Virus record (IMG/VR): IMGVR_UViG_3300046167_000070
Location: 1-38,214 of that record
Length of the DNA stretch: 38,214 bases
Direction: 5' to 3' (one strand)
Source: a virus
A model generated the notes under the pieces. The model worked only from the letters and a program-made list of their open reading frames with translations. It made no database searches and was not told the DNA's origin. A program made the translations under genes and the position numbers. Shown here piece by piece: positions 24,369-33,606 of the stretch (the first letter of the stretch is position 1; each line of letters opens with the position of its first letter).

Positions 24369-27300
24369 GAAATCTAATACTATCCTCACTGGCCTAGGAT
24401 TTGAGTCAGGGATTACAGCCCCTGACGTAACTCCTATGGTTAGCGAAGGTACAATATTTAAGGCACAAGAGGAAGTAACAACAAAGGGTGGCTTCTTTTC
24501 TTCCTTGCCTACAGCAGTCGTGGAAGAACAAATAGCACCTATTCTCTTTAAAAGTGCCGACAGATTAAGAACACCAGAGGGTGAAGCTGTCGGTACTTTA
24601 ACTGATGAGATGACTTTTGAACTGACTAACGGTCTAACTGATGAACGTGCTATTAGTGAAGTGTTAGATGAAGCCACCAACGTCAACCTTAATAGTGCAA
24701 TGAGGCTCAGAAAAGATTACTTAGAGACACAGACTAACCGCCAGAAACTAGCTGATGCTGGTTGGGGTGGAACAGCCGCTACTTTCTTTGCTGCAATGTT
24801 TGATCCAGTAGAATGGGCTACCATTGGAGCTTCTACGGCTGCTATAGCTTCTCTAAGTGGCCCTGCTGCCCCTTTAACCGCTACTACTGCACTAACCGCT
24901 GGTGCGGCTATGAGGGCTAAGAAAGCCTATAGTGCAGCTAAAGCTTTTAGTGCAGGTGCAGCAGTTACTGGTCTTGAATTAGCTGCTTTTGAAAGCATCC
25001 GTGCTGGTCTAAAATATGATGTAGATGCTAATGATGTGCTTATAGCTATGGGTGCTGGTTCAGTACTAGGCGGCACTTTAAACGCAGGTATATCTACGTT
25101 TATTAAACGTGGTAACGTATCACGACTAGCTAAGAAGGTAGCAGAGGGTGGACAACTCACTCCTGCTGAACGAGCCTTCTATAACGCTAATAATGCAGAA
25201 GCTACTGCACAGCGTTTAATTAACGAAACAATGGCTAACGATACCATGTTTAACGTAGCTGATGCTACTACTGCTGCTACTAGGGTTAGTGATACAGGAG
25301 TATCTGAGCGTGTGGCTCTTGCTGCAACGCCTGAAGAGACTGCCGAAGCTATCCCTGAGATTGCTGGTTTTGGTTTACTAGGTGTACGTAAGCTAGTATC
25401 CTCTGGGTACAAGGCTGGTATGTCTAAGCTCTCACGGATTCGTCAGGGTGCTAGAGCCTTAGGTGCTAATACTGTAGGCTATAAAGGCGGCAACTTACAT
25501 GCCAACGACTCAGCTTCAGAAATTGCAGAGCGTATCCAAGGTCAGTATAGGCAAAGTTTTGGTTCAGTGTTCTATCCTGCTCAGGAAGCTTTTACTAAAA
25601 GAACAGGGCTATCTATCCCTGACTTTAATGATTTAGTTAGTAAGTACGCACGTGGTATTATTACAGAGGCAGACCCTGAAGTTAAGGCTGTAGCTGAACT
25701 GGTACAGAAACAAGAACGTGAACTTGCTGAGATGGGTATTAAGTATGATGTTGCTGGTTTTACACCATCAATACTAGATAAGCATAAGAACTACCTAGCT
25801 CGTATCTTTAATGATGAGAACATTGTTAATTTAAGAAAACGTCTTGGTGCTGATGCTGATGAAAAGATTGCTCAACTAGTAGAAGAAGCTCTACGTAAGG
25901 GTCAGCCTGATATACTTGATAATGTTATTAAGAGCATTATGAAAAAGGCTGAGAAGGCTGCTAAGAAAAAACCTAGCCGAAAGTCCACTAAGGATATAGA
26001 AGCAGAAGCTAACGAAATGATTAGACGTATAGCTGCTGGTTATACTAAAGGTATCGTTGATCGCACATTTGGAAAATCAGGCGGCGCACAAGGTCTTAAT
26101 GAGATGACCCTAGAAGATTTGGGTGATCTTATGAAGCGAGAGTTTAAGGATGAATTATCAGACGATCAGATAGATGATGTCGTAGAACTCTTTGCAAACG
26201 GTAGACCTACAAAGGCTGAACACAAGCGCAGCCGCCCACGTTTACTACTTGACGAAAGTGCCTCTATTAGCGTAACACGTGCTGATGGGGAAGTAGAAGA
26301 GATACGGTTTGAAGAGTTGTTAGAGACTGATATCGAACAGCTACATAACTCTTATATCTTCCAACTTTCAGGAGCTATTGGACTAGCTAGAAATGGTATC
26401 AATACCAACCAAGCAGGTTCTAGCTGGGACGCTTTTAAAGAGACTATTAAAAGTCAAGCTAAAATGCAGAACATTTCTGAGGGAGAATATAGGTCTGAGT
26501 TAGATGCTTTGGATTTTATGTATGATGGGATAACTGGTAGACTAGCTCACAGAGAACCATTCAGCAAGGGTGTAAAAGAATTTAACGTAGGTATGAGAGC
26601 CTTTAGCTTTGCTGTTAATATGGGAATGTCAGGTATGTCTTCTATGATGGAGATATCCAACGCTGTCTTTGAGTATAGTGTAAGCACTATTCTTAGGACT
26701 AACCCAGCTATGAACAGCTTCTATACTAAGGCTTCTCAAGGGCGTATGGAAGACAGTCTACTAAAGGAATTAATTGATGATCTTGGTATGGGTGAGGAAG
26801 TACTACTAGGTAAGTATTCTACTATTAATCGTTTTGATGGTGGTAACTTAGAGGGTACTTTAGTTCCTAGGGCTGGTTGGAAAGCCTCTAAAGCTCAATG
26901 GTTGCAGCAGAAAGTAGCTTATGGTTCTGGACTGCTGGGTGTAACGCAAGTCTTAAGACGTAGAGCTATGCGTGGTTTTGCTCAGGAATGGGCAACAGCA
27001 GCTACAAAAGATAAGATGCCCTTTGCTACAGTTAAACTAAGACAACTAGGCTTAACTGACGATATGACTACTAAGATTAGTAACACAATTAAGGATAAGG
27101 CTGACATTGAGAATGGTACTCTGGTTAGAATGAACCTTAAGGATTGGCCTAAGGATGTACGAGATTCTTTTCAGGCTGCTGGTTTTAAGGAAGTAAGAAA
27201 CAGTGTACAAGAAATGAACATTGCTTCTACTAATAAATGGTTAAGAAGTGAAATAGGTAAGACTTACTTTCAGTTCTTAAGCTTTACTATGGCTTCTATT

Positions 27301-27768
27301 GAACAGCAGACCATGCGTTTAGGTATGCGAATGGTGGGTGGTGATCTTAGAACTGTTTCTAAAGTATTTGCAAGCTCTGCTATGTTAGGTATGATGATGT
27401 ATACGGCACGTGTTCAGATGAACGCTATTGGGCGAGGTGATGCAGATGAGTACATTAAAGAACGTATGACTCCTAAAAACTTTGCAGTAGGTGCATTAAG
27501 TCAAATCGGAGCAGCTTCTATCTTTGGTTATATCTATCAAATAACCACAGGTGCAATGGGTGGTAACACTCATGCTATAACACCCCCCGCTTTATCATAT
27601 GCGTCAGCATTACTACAAGCTACTCAAGCTTATAATGATGGTAAGATGTCAGAAGCAGAGTACAGGAGAATATTACGTCTAGCACCTGCTCAATCTCTTT
27701 ATGGTGTAAGACAAATTCTTAACGCTACAGCTAACCAACTATATAAATCTACCTCTGGAAGCTTTTAA
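24361..27768 (+). CDS. gp16-like internal virion protein, no transglycosylase domain
   Basis: The 1135-residue protein (T7 gp16: 1318) holds the gp16 position before the tail fibre. Residues 130-230 contain Ala/Gly-rich hydrophobic stretches (WATIGASTAAIASLSG, ALTAGAAM) that could enter a membrane. The middle is charged and helical. The C-terminal third (GKTYFQFLSFTMASIEQQTM, then FASSAMLGMMMYTARVQMN) matches the style of marine gp16 proteins. The N-terminus lacks the SLT motif set found in T7 gp16. It probably forms the ejected core and inner-membrane channel. Confidence 0.85.
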   Translation: MAEKSNTILTGLGFESGITAPDVTPMVSEGTIFKAQEEVTTKGGFFSSLPTAVVEEQIAPILFKSADRLRTPEGEAVGTLTDEMTFELTNGLTDERAISEVLDEATNVNLNSAMRLRKDYLETQTNRQKLADAGWGGTAATFFAAMFDPVEWATIGASTAAIASLSGPAAPLTATTALTAGAAMRAKKAYSAAKAFSAGAAVTGLELAAFESIRAGLKYDVDANDVLIAMGAGSVLGGTLNAGISTFIKRGNVSRLAKKVAEGGQLTPAERAFYNANNAEATAQRLINETMANDTMFNVADATTAATRVSDTGVSERVALAATPEETAEAIPEIAGFGLLGVRKLVSSGYKAGMSKLSRIRQGARALGANTVGYKGGNLHANDSASEIAERIQGQYRQSFGSVFYPAQEAFTKRTGLSIPDFNDLVSKYARGIITEADPEVKAVAELVQKQERELAEMGIKYDVAGFTPSILDKHKNYLARIFNDENIVNLRKRLGADADEKIAQLVEEALRKGQPDILDNVIKSIMKKAEKAAKKKPSRKSTKDIEAEANEMIRRIAAGYTKGIVDRTFGKSGGAQGLNEMTLEDLGDLMKREFKDELSDDQIDDVVELFANGRPTKAEHKRSRPRLLLDESASISVTRADGEVEEIRFEELLETDIEQLHNSYIFQLSGAIGLARNGINTNQAGSSWDAFKETIKSQAKMQNISEGEYRSELDALDFMYDGITGRLAHREPFSKGVKEFNVGMRAFSFAVNMGMSGMSSMMEISNAVFEYSVSTILRTNPAMNSFYTKASQGRMEDSLLKELIDDLGMGEEVLLGKYSTINRFDGGNLEGTLVPRAGWKASKAQWLQQKVAYGSGLLGVTQVLRRRAMRGFAQEWATAATKDKMPFATVKLRQLGLTDDMTTKISNTIKDKADIENGTLVRMNLKDWPKDVRDSFQAAGFKEVRNSVQEMNIASTNKWLRSEIGKTYFQFLSFTMASIEQQTMRLGMRMVGGDLRTVSKVFASSAMLGMMMYTARVQMNAIGRGDADEYIKERMTPKNFAVGALSQIGAASIFGYIYQITTGAMGGNTHAITPPALSYASALLQATQAYNDGKMSEAEYRRILRLAPAQSLYGVRQILNATANQLYKSTSGSF

Positions 27769-27777
27769 GGAAAACAC

Positions 27778-28980
27778 ATGGCTTTTTCATATCATAATTA
27801 CCAACCAACAAACAATACTACGGATACCTTTAGTATCCCTTTTACATTCACTGCTCAGTCTGAGATTAGTGTAACAGTAGATGGTGTGGCTCAGACAGGT
27901 CTTACTTTTCCTTCTAGCTCCAGCGTACAGCTAACATCCCCTGTTGCATCTGGCTCACTAGTACAGGTCAGACGTACTACTAGTTTGGCATCACGTGCTA
28001 TTGACTTTGCCTCTGGCTCAGTCCTGACTGAAGAAGACTTGGATGATAGTAATATTCAGGTCTTCCACGCAGCACAGGAAGCTATTGATACTGCTGGTGA
28101 TTCAATTACACTAACACCTGCCAATCGGTGGGATGCTGGTGGTAGCGTCATCAACAACGTAGGTACACCTGCATCTAATACGGATGCAGCTACTAAGGCT
28201 TACGCTGACGGTATTTCAACCGCAGCAGCGGCAGCAGCGGTTACAGCGGCTAATGCAGCCGTGGCAACAGCAACAGGTAACATCATCCCTGATGCTACTA
28301 AACTAGCTATTCACCCTATTGGCTCACAGTACACACTGTCAGACGGTTCTACTACTGACTACTCAGCTAAACACTATCAGGATGCTGCATCTACTTCAGC
28401 TACTAATGCTGCAACTTCTGAGACTAATGCAGGAACATCTGAGACTAACTCTCAAAACTGGGCAGTTAAGACAGATGGTGAAGCAGTAACAGGTCAAGGC
28501 TACTCAGCCAAGGCTTGGGCTGTTGGTGATTCTGGCGGTGTAAGTAATACTGCTGGTGCTGGTAATGCTAAAGATTGGGCTACTGAAACTGCCACTGCTG
28601 TAGATGGTTCTGAGTTTTCAGCCAAAGAATATGCAATTGGCTCACAGGCAGCAAACCCCAACGGTTCTGCAAAACAATGGGCTTTAGGTGGCGGTGCAGG
28701 GTTCACAACCAACACTGCTGTTGAGGGTACTAACTACTCAGCTAAGTACTACGCCGAACTCGCTGCCTCTAACTTTGATTCATTTGATGATAAATTTCTT
28801 GGGGCAAAGAGCAGCCCACCAGCCCTAGACAATGACAATAATGCGTTAATTGACGGTGCTTTGTATTACGACAACGTGGGTAAATACCTGTCTGTCTATG
28901 ACTTAGGCACAACATCGTGGAACCCAATACAAGCTGGCGCATCTGCTGGTTTCGCCATTGCAATGGCAATAGCCCTTTAG
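27778..28980 (+). CDS. Tail fibre, T7 gp17 N-terminal domain type
   Basis: The 400-residue protein begins with a T7-type tail-fibre anchor (residues 1-150): YHNYQPTNNTTDTFSIPFTF, then LVQVRRTTSL and VLTEEDLDDSNIQVFHAAQE. This domain attaches fibres to the nozzle. A short Ala-rich coil follows, then repeats of an (Y/F/G)SAKxxA motif (YSAKHYQ, YSAKAWA, FSAKEYA, GSAKQWA, YSAKYYA) and a C-terminal LIDGALYYDNVGKYLSVYDL segment. It has no obvious receptor-binding tip, so the following proteins may supply one. Confidence 0.9.
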   Translation: MAFSYHNYQPTNNTTDTFSIPFTFTAQSEISVTVDGVAQTGLTFPSSSSVQLTSPVASGSLVQVRRTTSLASRAIDFASGSVLTEEDLDDSNIQVFHAAQEAIDTAGDSITLTPANRWDAGGSVINNVGTPASNTDAATKAYADGISTAAAAAAVTAANAAVATATGNIIPDATKLAIHPIGSQYTLSDGSTTDYSAKHYQDAASTSATNAATSETNAGTSETNSQNWAVKTDGEAVTGQGYSAKAWAVGDSGGVSNTAGAGNAKDWATETATAVDGSEFSAKEYAIGSQAANPNGSAKQWALGGGAGFTTNTAVEGTNYSAKYYAELAASNFDSFDDKFLGAKSSPPALDNDNNALIDGALYYDNVGKYLSVYDLGTTSWNPIQAGASAGFAIAMAIAL

Positions 28981-28989
28981 GAGTAATAA

Positions 28990-29664
28990 ATGGCACAGAA
29001 TTTTATAAGATACAAATTAACAGGTGTAGGCACAACCGCAGCCGATATTCCGAATGGTTCAGATTTTAATTCCGTAGATGCACTCGTAGGTATTCATATG
29101 ACGAATACATCAGCAAATGCAATTACGGTTGATGCTTTTCTAACCAGCGCAGCCCTAGATAGAGGTGCTGGAGATTATTTTAATTATGCAGTTACAGTAG
29201 CTGGTGGTGTGTTTGTACTAGGTGGTGTAACCAAACCAGCTATTACATTATACAAAGGCTTTACTTATGTGTTTGACCAGTCAGACGCTACAAACGCTGG
29301 TCATACTATTGCCTTCAAAACGGCGGCTGGTGGTTCATCATATACAACTGATGTAACAACTACAGGTACAGCGGGACAAGCTGGTGCTAAGACCACCATT
29401 GTCATATCCGACACTACACCGACATCGTTGTACTATTATTGCACAGCGCATGGTGATGGCATGGGTAACACAGTTGCTATTGATAACGCACACTACCTTA
29501 TCAAAGGCGCACCTATTGCAGCAGGTGGTGCTTTGCAGTTGCTTGATGGCGGCGCAAAGATAGTTGTTGAGTCTGGCGATAGGTTGTTTGTGAAAAGTTC
29601 AAACGTAAGCTCTCTTGATTGTTGGGTAAGTGCGGTTGATGCAATTAGCACCGCAGTAACATAA
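28990..29664 (+). CDS. Tail-associated protein with inserted cupredoxin-like domain
   Basis: The 224-residue protein has an outer module (about 1-62 and 166-224, with YLIKGAPIAAGGALQLLDGG and VESGDRLFVKSS) interrupted by a roughly 100-residue beta-rich insert. The insert holds GHTIAF (H105) and LYYYCTAHGDGMGNTV (C151, H154, M158), the ligand order of type 1 copper proteins, preceded by a PAITLYKGFTYVFDQ strand pair. Copper binding is inferred. AGGAG precedes the ATG, and the gene lies within the tail-fibre cluster. Confidence 0.8.
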   Translation: MAQNFIRYKLTGVGTTAADIPNGSDFNSVDALVGIHMTNTSANAITVDAFLTSAALDRGAGDYFNYAVTVAGGVFVLGGVTKPAITLYKGFTYVFDQSDATNAGHTIAFKTAAGGSSYTTDVTTTGTAGQAGAKTTIVISDTTPTSLYYYCTAHGDGMGNTVAIDNAHYLIKGAPIAAGGALQLLDGGAKIVVESGDRLFVKSSNVSSLDCWVSAVDAISTAVT

Positions 29665-29675
29665 GGGAGAGAGAC

Positions 29676-30620
29676 ATGGGTTACATTGGTAATCAACAAA
29701 CCGAAGGGTATTCTCAGGCTCCCTCTAAGCAAGACCTGACTGGTGCGACTGGCACTAGCCTGACGCTGTCACACGCTGTAGCCAGCGCAGAAGGCATTGA
29801 CCTGTTTATCAATAATGTCCGGCAGGAACCAACCACAGCCTATTCTATTGGGGCTGATGGCGTCACAGTAACGCTCACAGGCTCAGTGGTAGCGACAGAC
29901 GATATTTATGTAGTCTACAACTCACTAGCTCTTCAGACATCTACACATCCATCTAACCAAGCCTTGCAAGCAACTAGCGGTTTATTTTCTGGAACTGTAT
30001 CTGCTGCATCTGCGACTGTTACTGGTGACTTAACCGTTGACACTAGCACCCTATACGTTGACAGCACTAACAATAACGTGGGCATTGGGACTGCTTCGCC
30101 ATCAAGGACACTCACTGTCAATTCTGGTACTACTAACACTGCGTTGCGCTTGGAAGGCACTGACGCAGAAGTCGCTATGCAATTTTACGATGGAACCAAA
30201 ACATCTACTATTTCTGGTGGAACCTCTGGCATAATATTTACTCCAAATACAACGGTTGGAGATGCATTATCCATAACTGCAACAGGCCAAATTCGTACCA
30301 CAAACAGAGATTTTGGCTTTCACAATCATCTAACAACAGTGTCTTTGGCTGACGATGCTTCTATTGTAATCAATGCTGGCACTGCTGGCGTTGGGATGTT
30401 GGTGATTTACGAAACTGCGTCTGGCACAAATGCTTTGTATCGGATTGGTTATGGTTCTTGTGCTGTTCTTTCTGGTACTGGCGCAGTAACTATGACGAAT
30501 TCTAATACTGACAATGCTGTTTGCGTATTTTCAACAGGCCATACAATCACAATTAGAAACAGAATGGGTGCCACTAAAGCATTTTATATCAATACGTTTA
30601 TGGCTGGCAACAATTTCTAG
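29676..30620 (+). CDS. Tail fibre/adhesin protein
   Basis: The 314-residue protein has an N-terminal module (about 20-90: SLTLSHAVASAEGIDLFINN, VRQEPTTAYS, DDIYVVYNSLA) that recurs in divergent form in the gene at 31926. Residues 125-150 hold TLYVDSTNNNVGIGTASPSR, a motif common in phage fibre shafts. The C-terminus is a beta-rich, Thr/Ser/Gly-rich domain ending YINTFMAGNNF. It is probably a fibre or baseplate-spike subunit for host recognition. AGGGAGAG precedes the ATG. Confidence 0.78.
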   Translation: MGYIGNQQTEGYSQAPSKQDLTGATGTSLTLSHAVASAEGIDLFINNVRQEPTTAYSIGADGVTVTLTGSVVATDDIYVVYNSLALQTSTHPSNQALQATSGLFSGTVSAASATVTGDLTVDTSTLYVDSTNNNVGIGTASPSRTLTVNSGTTNTALRLEGTDAEVAMQFYDGTKTSTISGGTSGIIFTPNTTVGDALSITATGQIRTTNRDFGFHNHLTTVSLADDASIVINAGTAGVGMLVIYETASGTNALYRIGYGSCAVLSGTGAVTMTNSNTDNAVCVFSTGHTITIRNRMGATKAFYINTFMAGNNF

Positions 30621-30629
30621 GAGAATAAG

Positions 30630-30914
30630 ATGAGTATAACTTTTACAGTAGATAAATTTACAACTGACGAAGTTGAAAATGATGACGGAAGCAAAACAGC
30701 AAAAAAGTTGGTTGGTTTGAGGTGCGTTGATGCTTCAGACAACGTGTTAATCGTAGATAAACGGCTAAATATTGTTGATGGAACAACTGACGCACAGTAT
30801 GTCCAACAAGCATACACTGCTGCCCAAGCTGAAATAACTGAGTGGTCAGATGGTATGAGTGTGCAGGGTATGATTTTCAATCCAGACAGTAGTTCACTTT
30901 CAGAGGCAAGCTAA
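30630..30914 (+). CDS. Hypothetical protein in tail-fibre cluster
   Basis: The 94-residue acidic protein has a beta-rich first half (ITFTVDKFTTDEVENDDGSK) and a helical QAYTAAQAEITEW segment. It has a good Shine-Dalgarno (AGGAG) and ends in a TAATG overlap with the next fibre gene. It may be a fibre accessory or chaperone; I recognise no family. Confidence 0.65.
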   Translation: MSITFTVDKFTTDEVENDDGSKTAKKLVGLRCVDASDNVLIVDKRLNIVDGTTDAQYVQQAYTAAQAEITEWSDGMSVQGMIFNPDSSSLSEAS

Positions 30915-31579
30915 TGGCACTAAGTAAAATTTCAAATGGCTCAATTGATAGCACTGTCACTAACAATGTTGCTGGGCTTGACCTTATTGCAGTCAATGAA
31001 AAAACAGCTTCAGATTTCGGTTCTGGAACTAATTATTTGGACATTGCAAATTGCTTTACCTCTGAGTATGAAGATTATTATGTAAAATATTACTGTCAAT
31101 CAACTGATGCAACAGTAAATACGCTCAATATGGCTTTGGAAACAGGGGGGGTCAGTGTAGCTGGCGCAACAGAACAGTTCAGCAGTCCGACATGGAGTGC
31201 AGATACATTTAATGCGGTAGTATATTATGAAAAATTGCAGTCCGTAGCCCAAACCCAAGGGTATGTCAATTCTTTTGGAGAAGGTTTTTGTTTTTTAGGC
31301 GCAAATGCAGGTGATGCTACAGGTTATTTTGATGGAGAGGTGTTACTGAGAAATGTATATTCTCTACCTAGATTCTCTTATTGGCACCGTCATCATATGC
31401 GTACTGGCCCTAGTCAAGATTATTATGAATATGGCGGCGGTATGGCTGTCACTTCTTCTAGTGCAATTGCCGCAAGGGGTATTCGGTTCTTTACGACAGA
31501 TAACGCTACTTACGGATCGGGTACAGGCGCAGTGAACACTTACGGAAGAGTAGCGGTTTATGGAGTTAAAAAGGGATGA
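30914..31579 (+). CDS. Putative tail fibre/adhesin protein
   Basis: The 221-residue protein is beta-rich with many aromatic residues (FTSEYEDYYVKYYCQ, FSYWHRHHMRTGPSQDYYEY), typical of receptor-binding tips. The N-terminus (LSKISNGSIDSTVTNNVAGL) resembles short linker motifs in other fibre ends. It is coupled to the genes on both sides (TAATG start, ATGA end). Its sequence is unlike that of the neighbouring fibres, which suggests rapid change or exchange. The receptor is unknown. Confidence 0.65.
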   Translation: MALSKISNGSIDSTVTNNVAGLDLIAVNEKTASDFGSGTNYLDIANCFTSEYEDYYVKYYCQSTDATVNTLNMALETGGVSVAGATEQFSSPTWSADTFNAVVYYEKLQSVAQTQGYVNSFGEGFCFLGANAGDATGYFDGEVLLRNVYSLPRFSYWHRHHMRTGPSQDYYEYGGGMAVTSSSAIAARGIRFFTTDNATYGSGTGAVNTYGRVAVYGVKKG

Positions 31580-31926
31580 GTGTAGTTAGGGCAATAGAAA
31601 ATTTAGTTGATGGCGCAGTAAACTTACAGGATTTTGTGGTTCGCACTGCCCCTGATATGGTTAGCTATACCGTTGAGTGGTTAAATGCAGACCTTACAGA
31701 GCCAACAACATCTGAAATAGAAGCGAAGCGCACAGAGTTATACGCAAAAGATAAACTGCAAGAATTAAGAATAGAGCGTAACAAGCTGTTGGCTGAAACA
31801 GACCATTGGGTTCTGTCGGATACGGCTGATGCCACATCTGCACAGACAGCATATCGTCAAGCACTTAGAGATATTACAGATAATGCTACATCACTAGATG
31901 ATGTAAGCTGGCCGGAGAAACCATAA
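31576..31926 (+). CDS. Phage tail assembly chaperone-like protein
   Basis: The 116-residue protein has the C-terminal signature of the phage tail-assembly chaperone family: LRIERNKLLAETDHWVLSD, then AYRQALRDITD, and SWPEKP at the end. Such proteins help fold or trimerise fibres and are encoded beside them. The gene is coupled to both neighbours (ATGA and TAATG). Confidence 0.8.
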   Translation: MSVVRAIENLVDGAVNLQDFVVRTAPDMVSYTVEWLNADLTEPTTSEIEAKRTELYAKDKLQELRIERNKLLAETDHWVLSDTADATSAQTAYRQALRDITDNATSLDDVSWPEKP

Positions 31927-32852
31927 TGCCATACATAGGAAAAAGTCCAGTAAGCGGTGGTTTCCACAAATTAGGAAACCTTACTGCCTCTGCTACAGCA
32001 ACCTACGCTCTTACGCTAAATGGTGCGGCATACTTTCCAGAGACAGCCAATCAGCTTCTTGTTAGTTTGAATGGTGTTATCCAAGCACCACAAGACAGCT
32101 TCACAGTATCAGGTAGCAACCTAGTATTTGACAGCGCACTCACAGCCTCTGACAGCATTGACTTTGTTGTGGCTCTTGGTGATGTGTTGGGTGTGGGCAG
32201 CGTTACTGACGGTGCTATTACTACAGCTAAGATTAGTAACAATGCTGTAACTGAGGCTAAGATTGGTAATGATGCTGTTACAAAGGCCAAGATTGGAACA
32301 ACAGAATTAGATTTGGCTACAATTAAAGACAGCACTGGTACAAACAATGCTTTCACAATTGCATCGTCTGGTATTGTTACTAATGCAAAGCCTGTTGGCT
32401 TTAGTGTTTCTATAAGAGGTGGATCAAATCAATCTATTAGTAACACAACATATACTAAACTTGAATTTACATATGAAAGCTCTAATGCAAACCATTTTGA
32501 TACACATAGCGGTTGGAGTAATAGTGATCATTATTATACTGTTCCGGCTGGGTGCGGTGGATACTGGATGTTAAGTAGTTGGGTTGAGCTTGCATCAACA
32601 GGCACAAGTAATATACTAGCTATTTCCAAAACAGCATCGATTGGTTCAAGTGGTAATTTTATAGGGCGTATTACTGAAGGTGAAAATGCCGCTACTACAG
32701 CAAACGGTGGGCTTTACTTTAATGTGTTAGCAAATTTAAGTGATGGAGATATAATTAAATCAGAAGTTTACCACAATTATGGAAGTAATGTTAACGCTCT
32801 TGAAGTTGGAAATTATTTAAGAACCGCAATGCAAGGATGGAGATTGTTCTAA
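31926..32852 (+). CDS. Tail fibre with C1q-like C-terminal domain
   Basis: The 308-residue protein starts MPYIGKSPVSGGFHKL, a common marine-phage fibre opening, followed by a LLVSLNGVIQAPQDSFTVSG module. Residues 97-140 are an 11-residue repeat array (AVTEAKIGNDA, AVTKAKIGTTE), probably a trimeric shaft. The last 150 residues are beta-rich (TKLEFTYESSNANHFDTHSG, then YYTVPAGCGGYWMLSSWVEL) and resemble C1q/TNF-like tips, which often bind sugars. It is likely a receptor-binding protein. Confidence 0.78.
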   Translation: MPYIGKSPVSGGFHKLGNLTASATATYALTLNGAAYFPETANQLLVSLNGVIQAPQDSFTVSGSNLVFDSALTASDSIDFVVALGDVLGVGSVTDGAITTAKISNNAVTEAKIGNDAVTKAKIGTTELDLATIKDSTGTNNAFTIASSGIVTNAKPVGFSVSIRGGSNQSISNTTYTKLEFTYESSNANHFDTHSGWSNSDHYYTVPAGCGGYWMLSSWVELASTGTSNILAISKTASIGSSGNFIGRITEGENAATTANGGLYFNVLANLSDGDIIKSEVYHNYGSNVNALEVGNYLRTAMQGWRLF

Positions 32853-33394
32853 TGGCACTTATAAAATTAAACAATCAGTCTCTTACCGCAGTCACATCTG
32901 CTGGTTTGCCTAGTGGTACTGTGTTGCAGGTTGTAACTGCTACAACTGGAATCGGTACTTCCTCTATGTTTTCTTTTGATGGTGCGGCACGAAAGGGATG
33001 CGTTGGCGCGGCTATAACACCTAAGTCTGCTAATTCGTTAATTTTAATAACTGGTTTTGTCCATTGTTTCACCAATAGTGGTGGTGGACAAGGCGGCGTT
33101 GGGTTTGAATTAGTTAGTCATCCAACAACAACCTTTGACGATGGCAGTAGTGTTGCTGTTGCTGGAACTACGCAGTTGTTTGGTCATGAGGATGCTCAGT
33201 TTTTACAAGGCTCTCAGCTTATGGGTAACTGTTCCTTTGAATATCAGCATAGCCCAGCAAGCACAAATACAATTCATTACTCTGTTGCTGTTAGTGAAAA
33301 CAATTTATATACCGCTGGTACTAGCGTCGTTAATTGGAGCAATGGAACAACGGGTGGACGGTCAAAGATAACCCTTATGGAAATCGCAGGCTGA
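32852..33394 (+). CDS. Putative adhesin/tail protein
   Basis: The 180-residue protein starts at ATG 32852 in a TAATG overlap. It is a single beta-rich domain (TVLQVVTATTGIGTSSMFSF, LILITGFVHCFTN, SKITLMEIAG) of the kind found as stand-alone spike tips in marine phages. The gene lies at the end of the fibre cluster and its stop overlaps the next ATG. I recognise no specific family. Confidence 0.65.
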   Translation: MALIKLNNQSLTAVTSAGLPSGTVLQVVTATTGIGTSSMFSFDGAARKGCVGAAITPKSANSLILITGFVHCFTNSGGGQGGVGFELVSHPTTTFDDGSSVAVAGTTQLFGHEDAQFLQGSQLMGNCSFEYQHSPASTNTIHYSVAVSENNLYTAGTSVVNWSNGTTGGRSKITLMEIAG

Positions 33395-33597
33395 TGAAGA
33401 TGGCACAGGAAGTTACCCCAGAGTTGCGTGTAGCCTTGGAACTTGAGGCGCATGAAAAGGAGTGTGCCATTCGGTACGCATCTGTAGAAGACAAACTGTC
33501 TGGCTTGGACAAGCGTCTGTGGCGTTTGGAAGCAATGATAATGGGGTCAACGATAATAGTTGTTGGCCTCGCTGCATCCCTGTTAATGAAGCTATAA
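33394..33597 (+). CDS. XhlA/holin-like small membrane protein
   Basis: The 67-residue protein begins in a TGATG overlap. It has a charged helical part (residues 5-45, with ECAIRYASVEDKLSGLDKRL) followed by one C-terminal membrane segment (MIMGSTIIVVGLAASLL) and a Lys end. This layout matches haemolysin XhlA-type and some phage holin-accessory proteins, and T7 has its 67-residue holin gp17.5 just after the tail fibre. A lysis role is likely but unproven. Confidence 0.65.
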   Translation: MKMAQEVTPELRVALELEAHEKECAIRYASVEDKLSGLDKRLWRLEAMIMGSTIIVVGLAASLLMKL

Positions 33598-33606
33598 GGA
33601 ACTATC

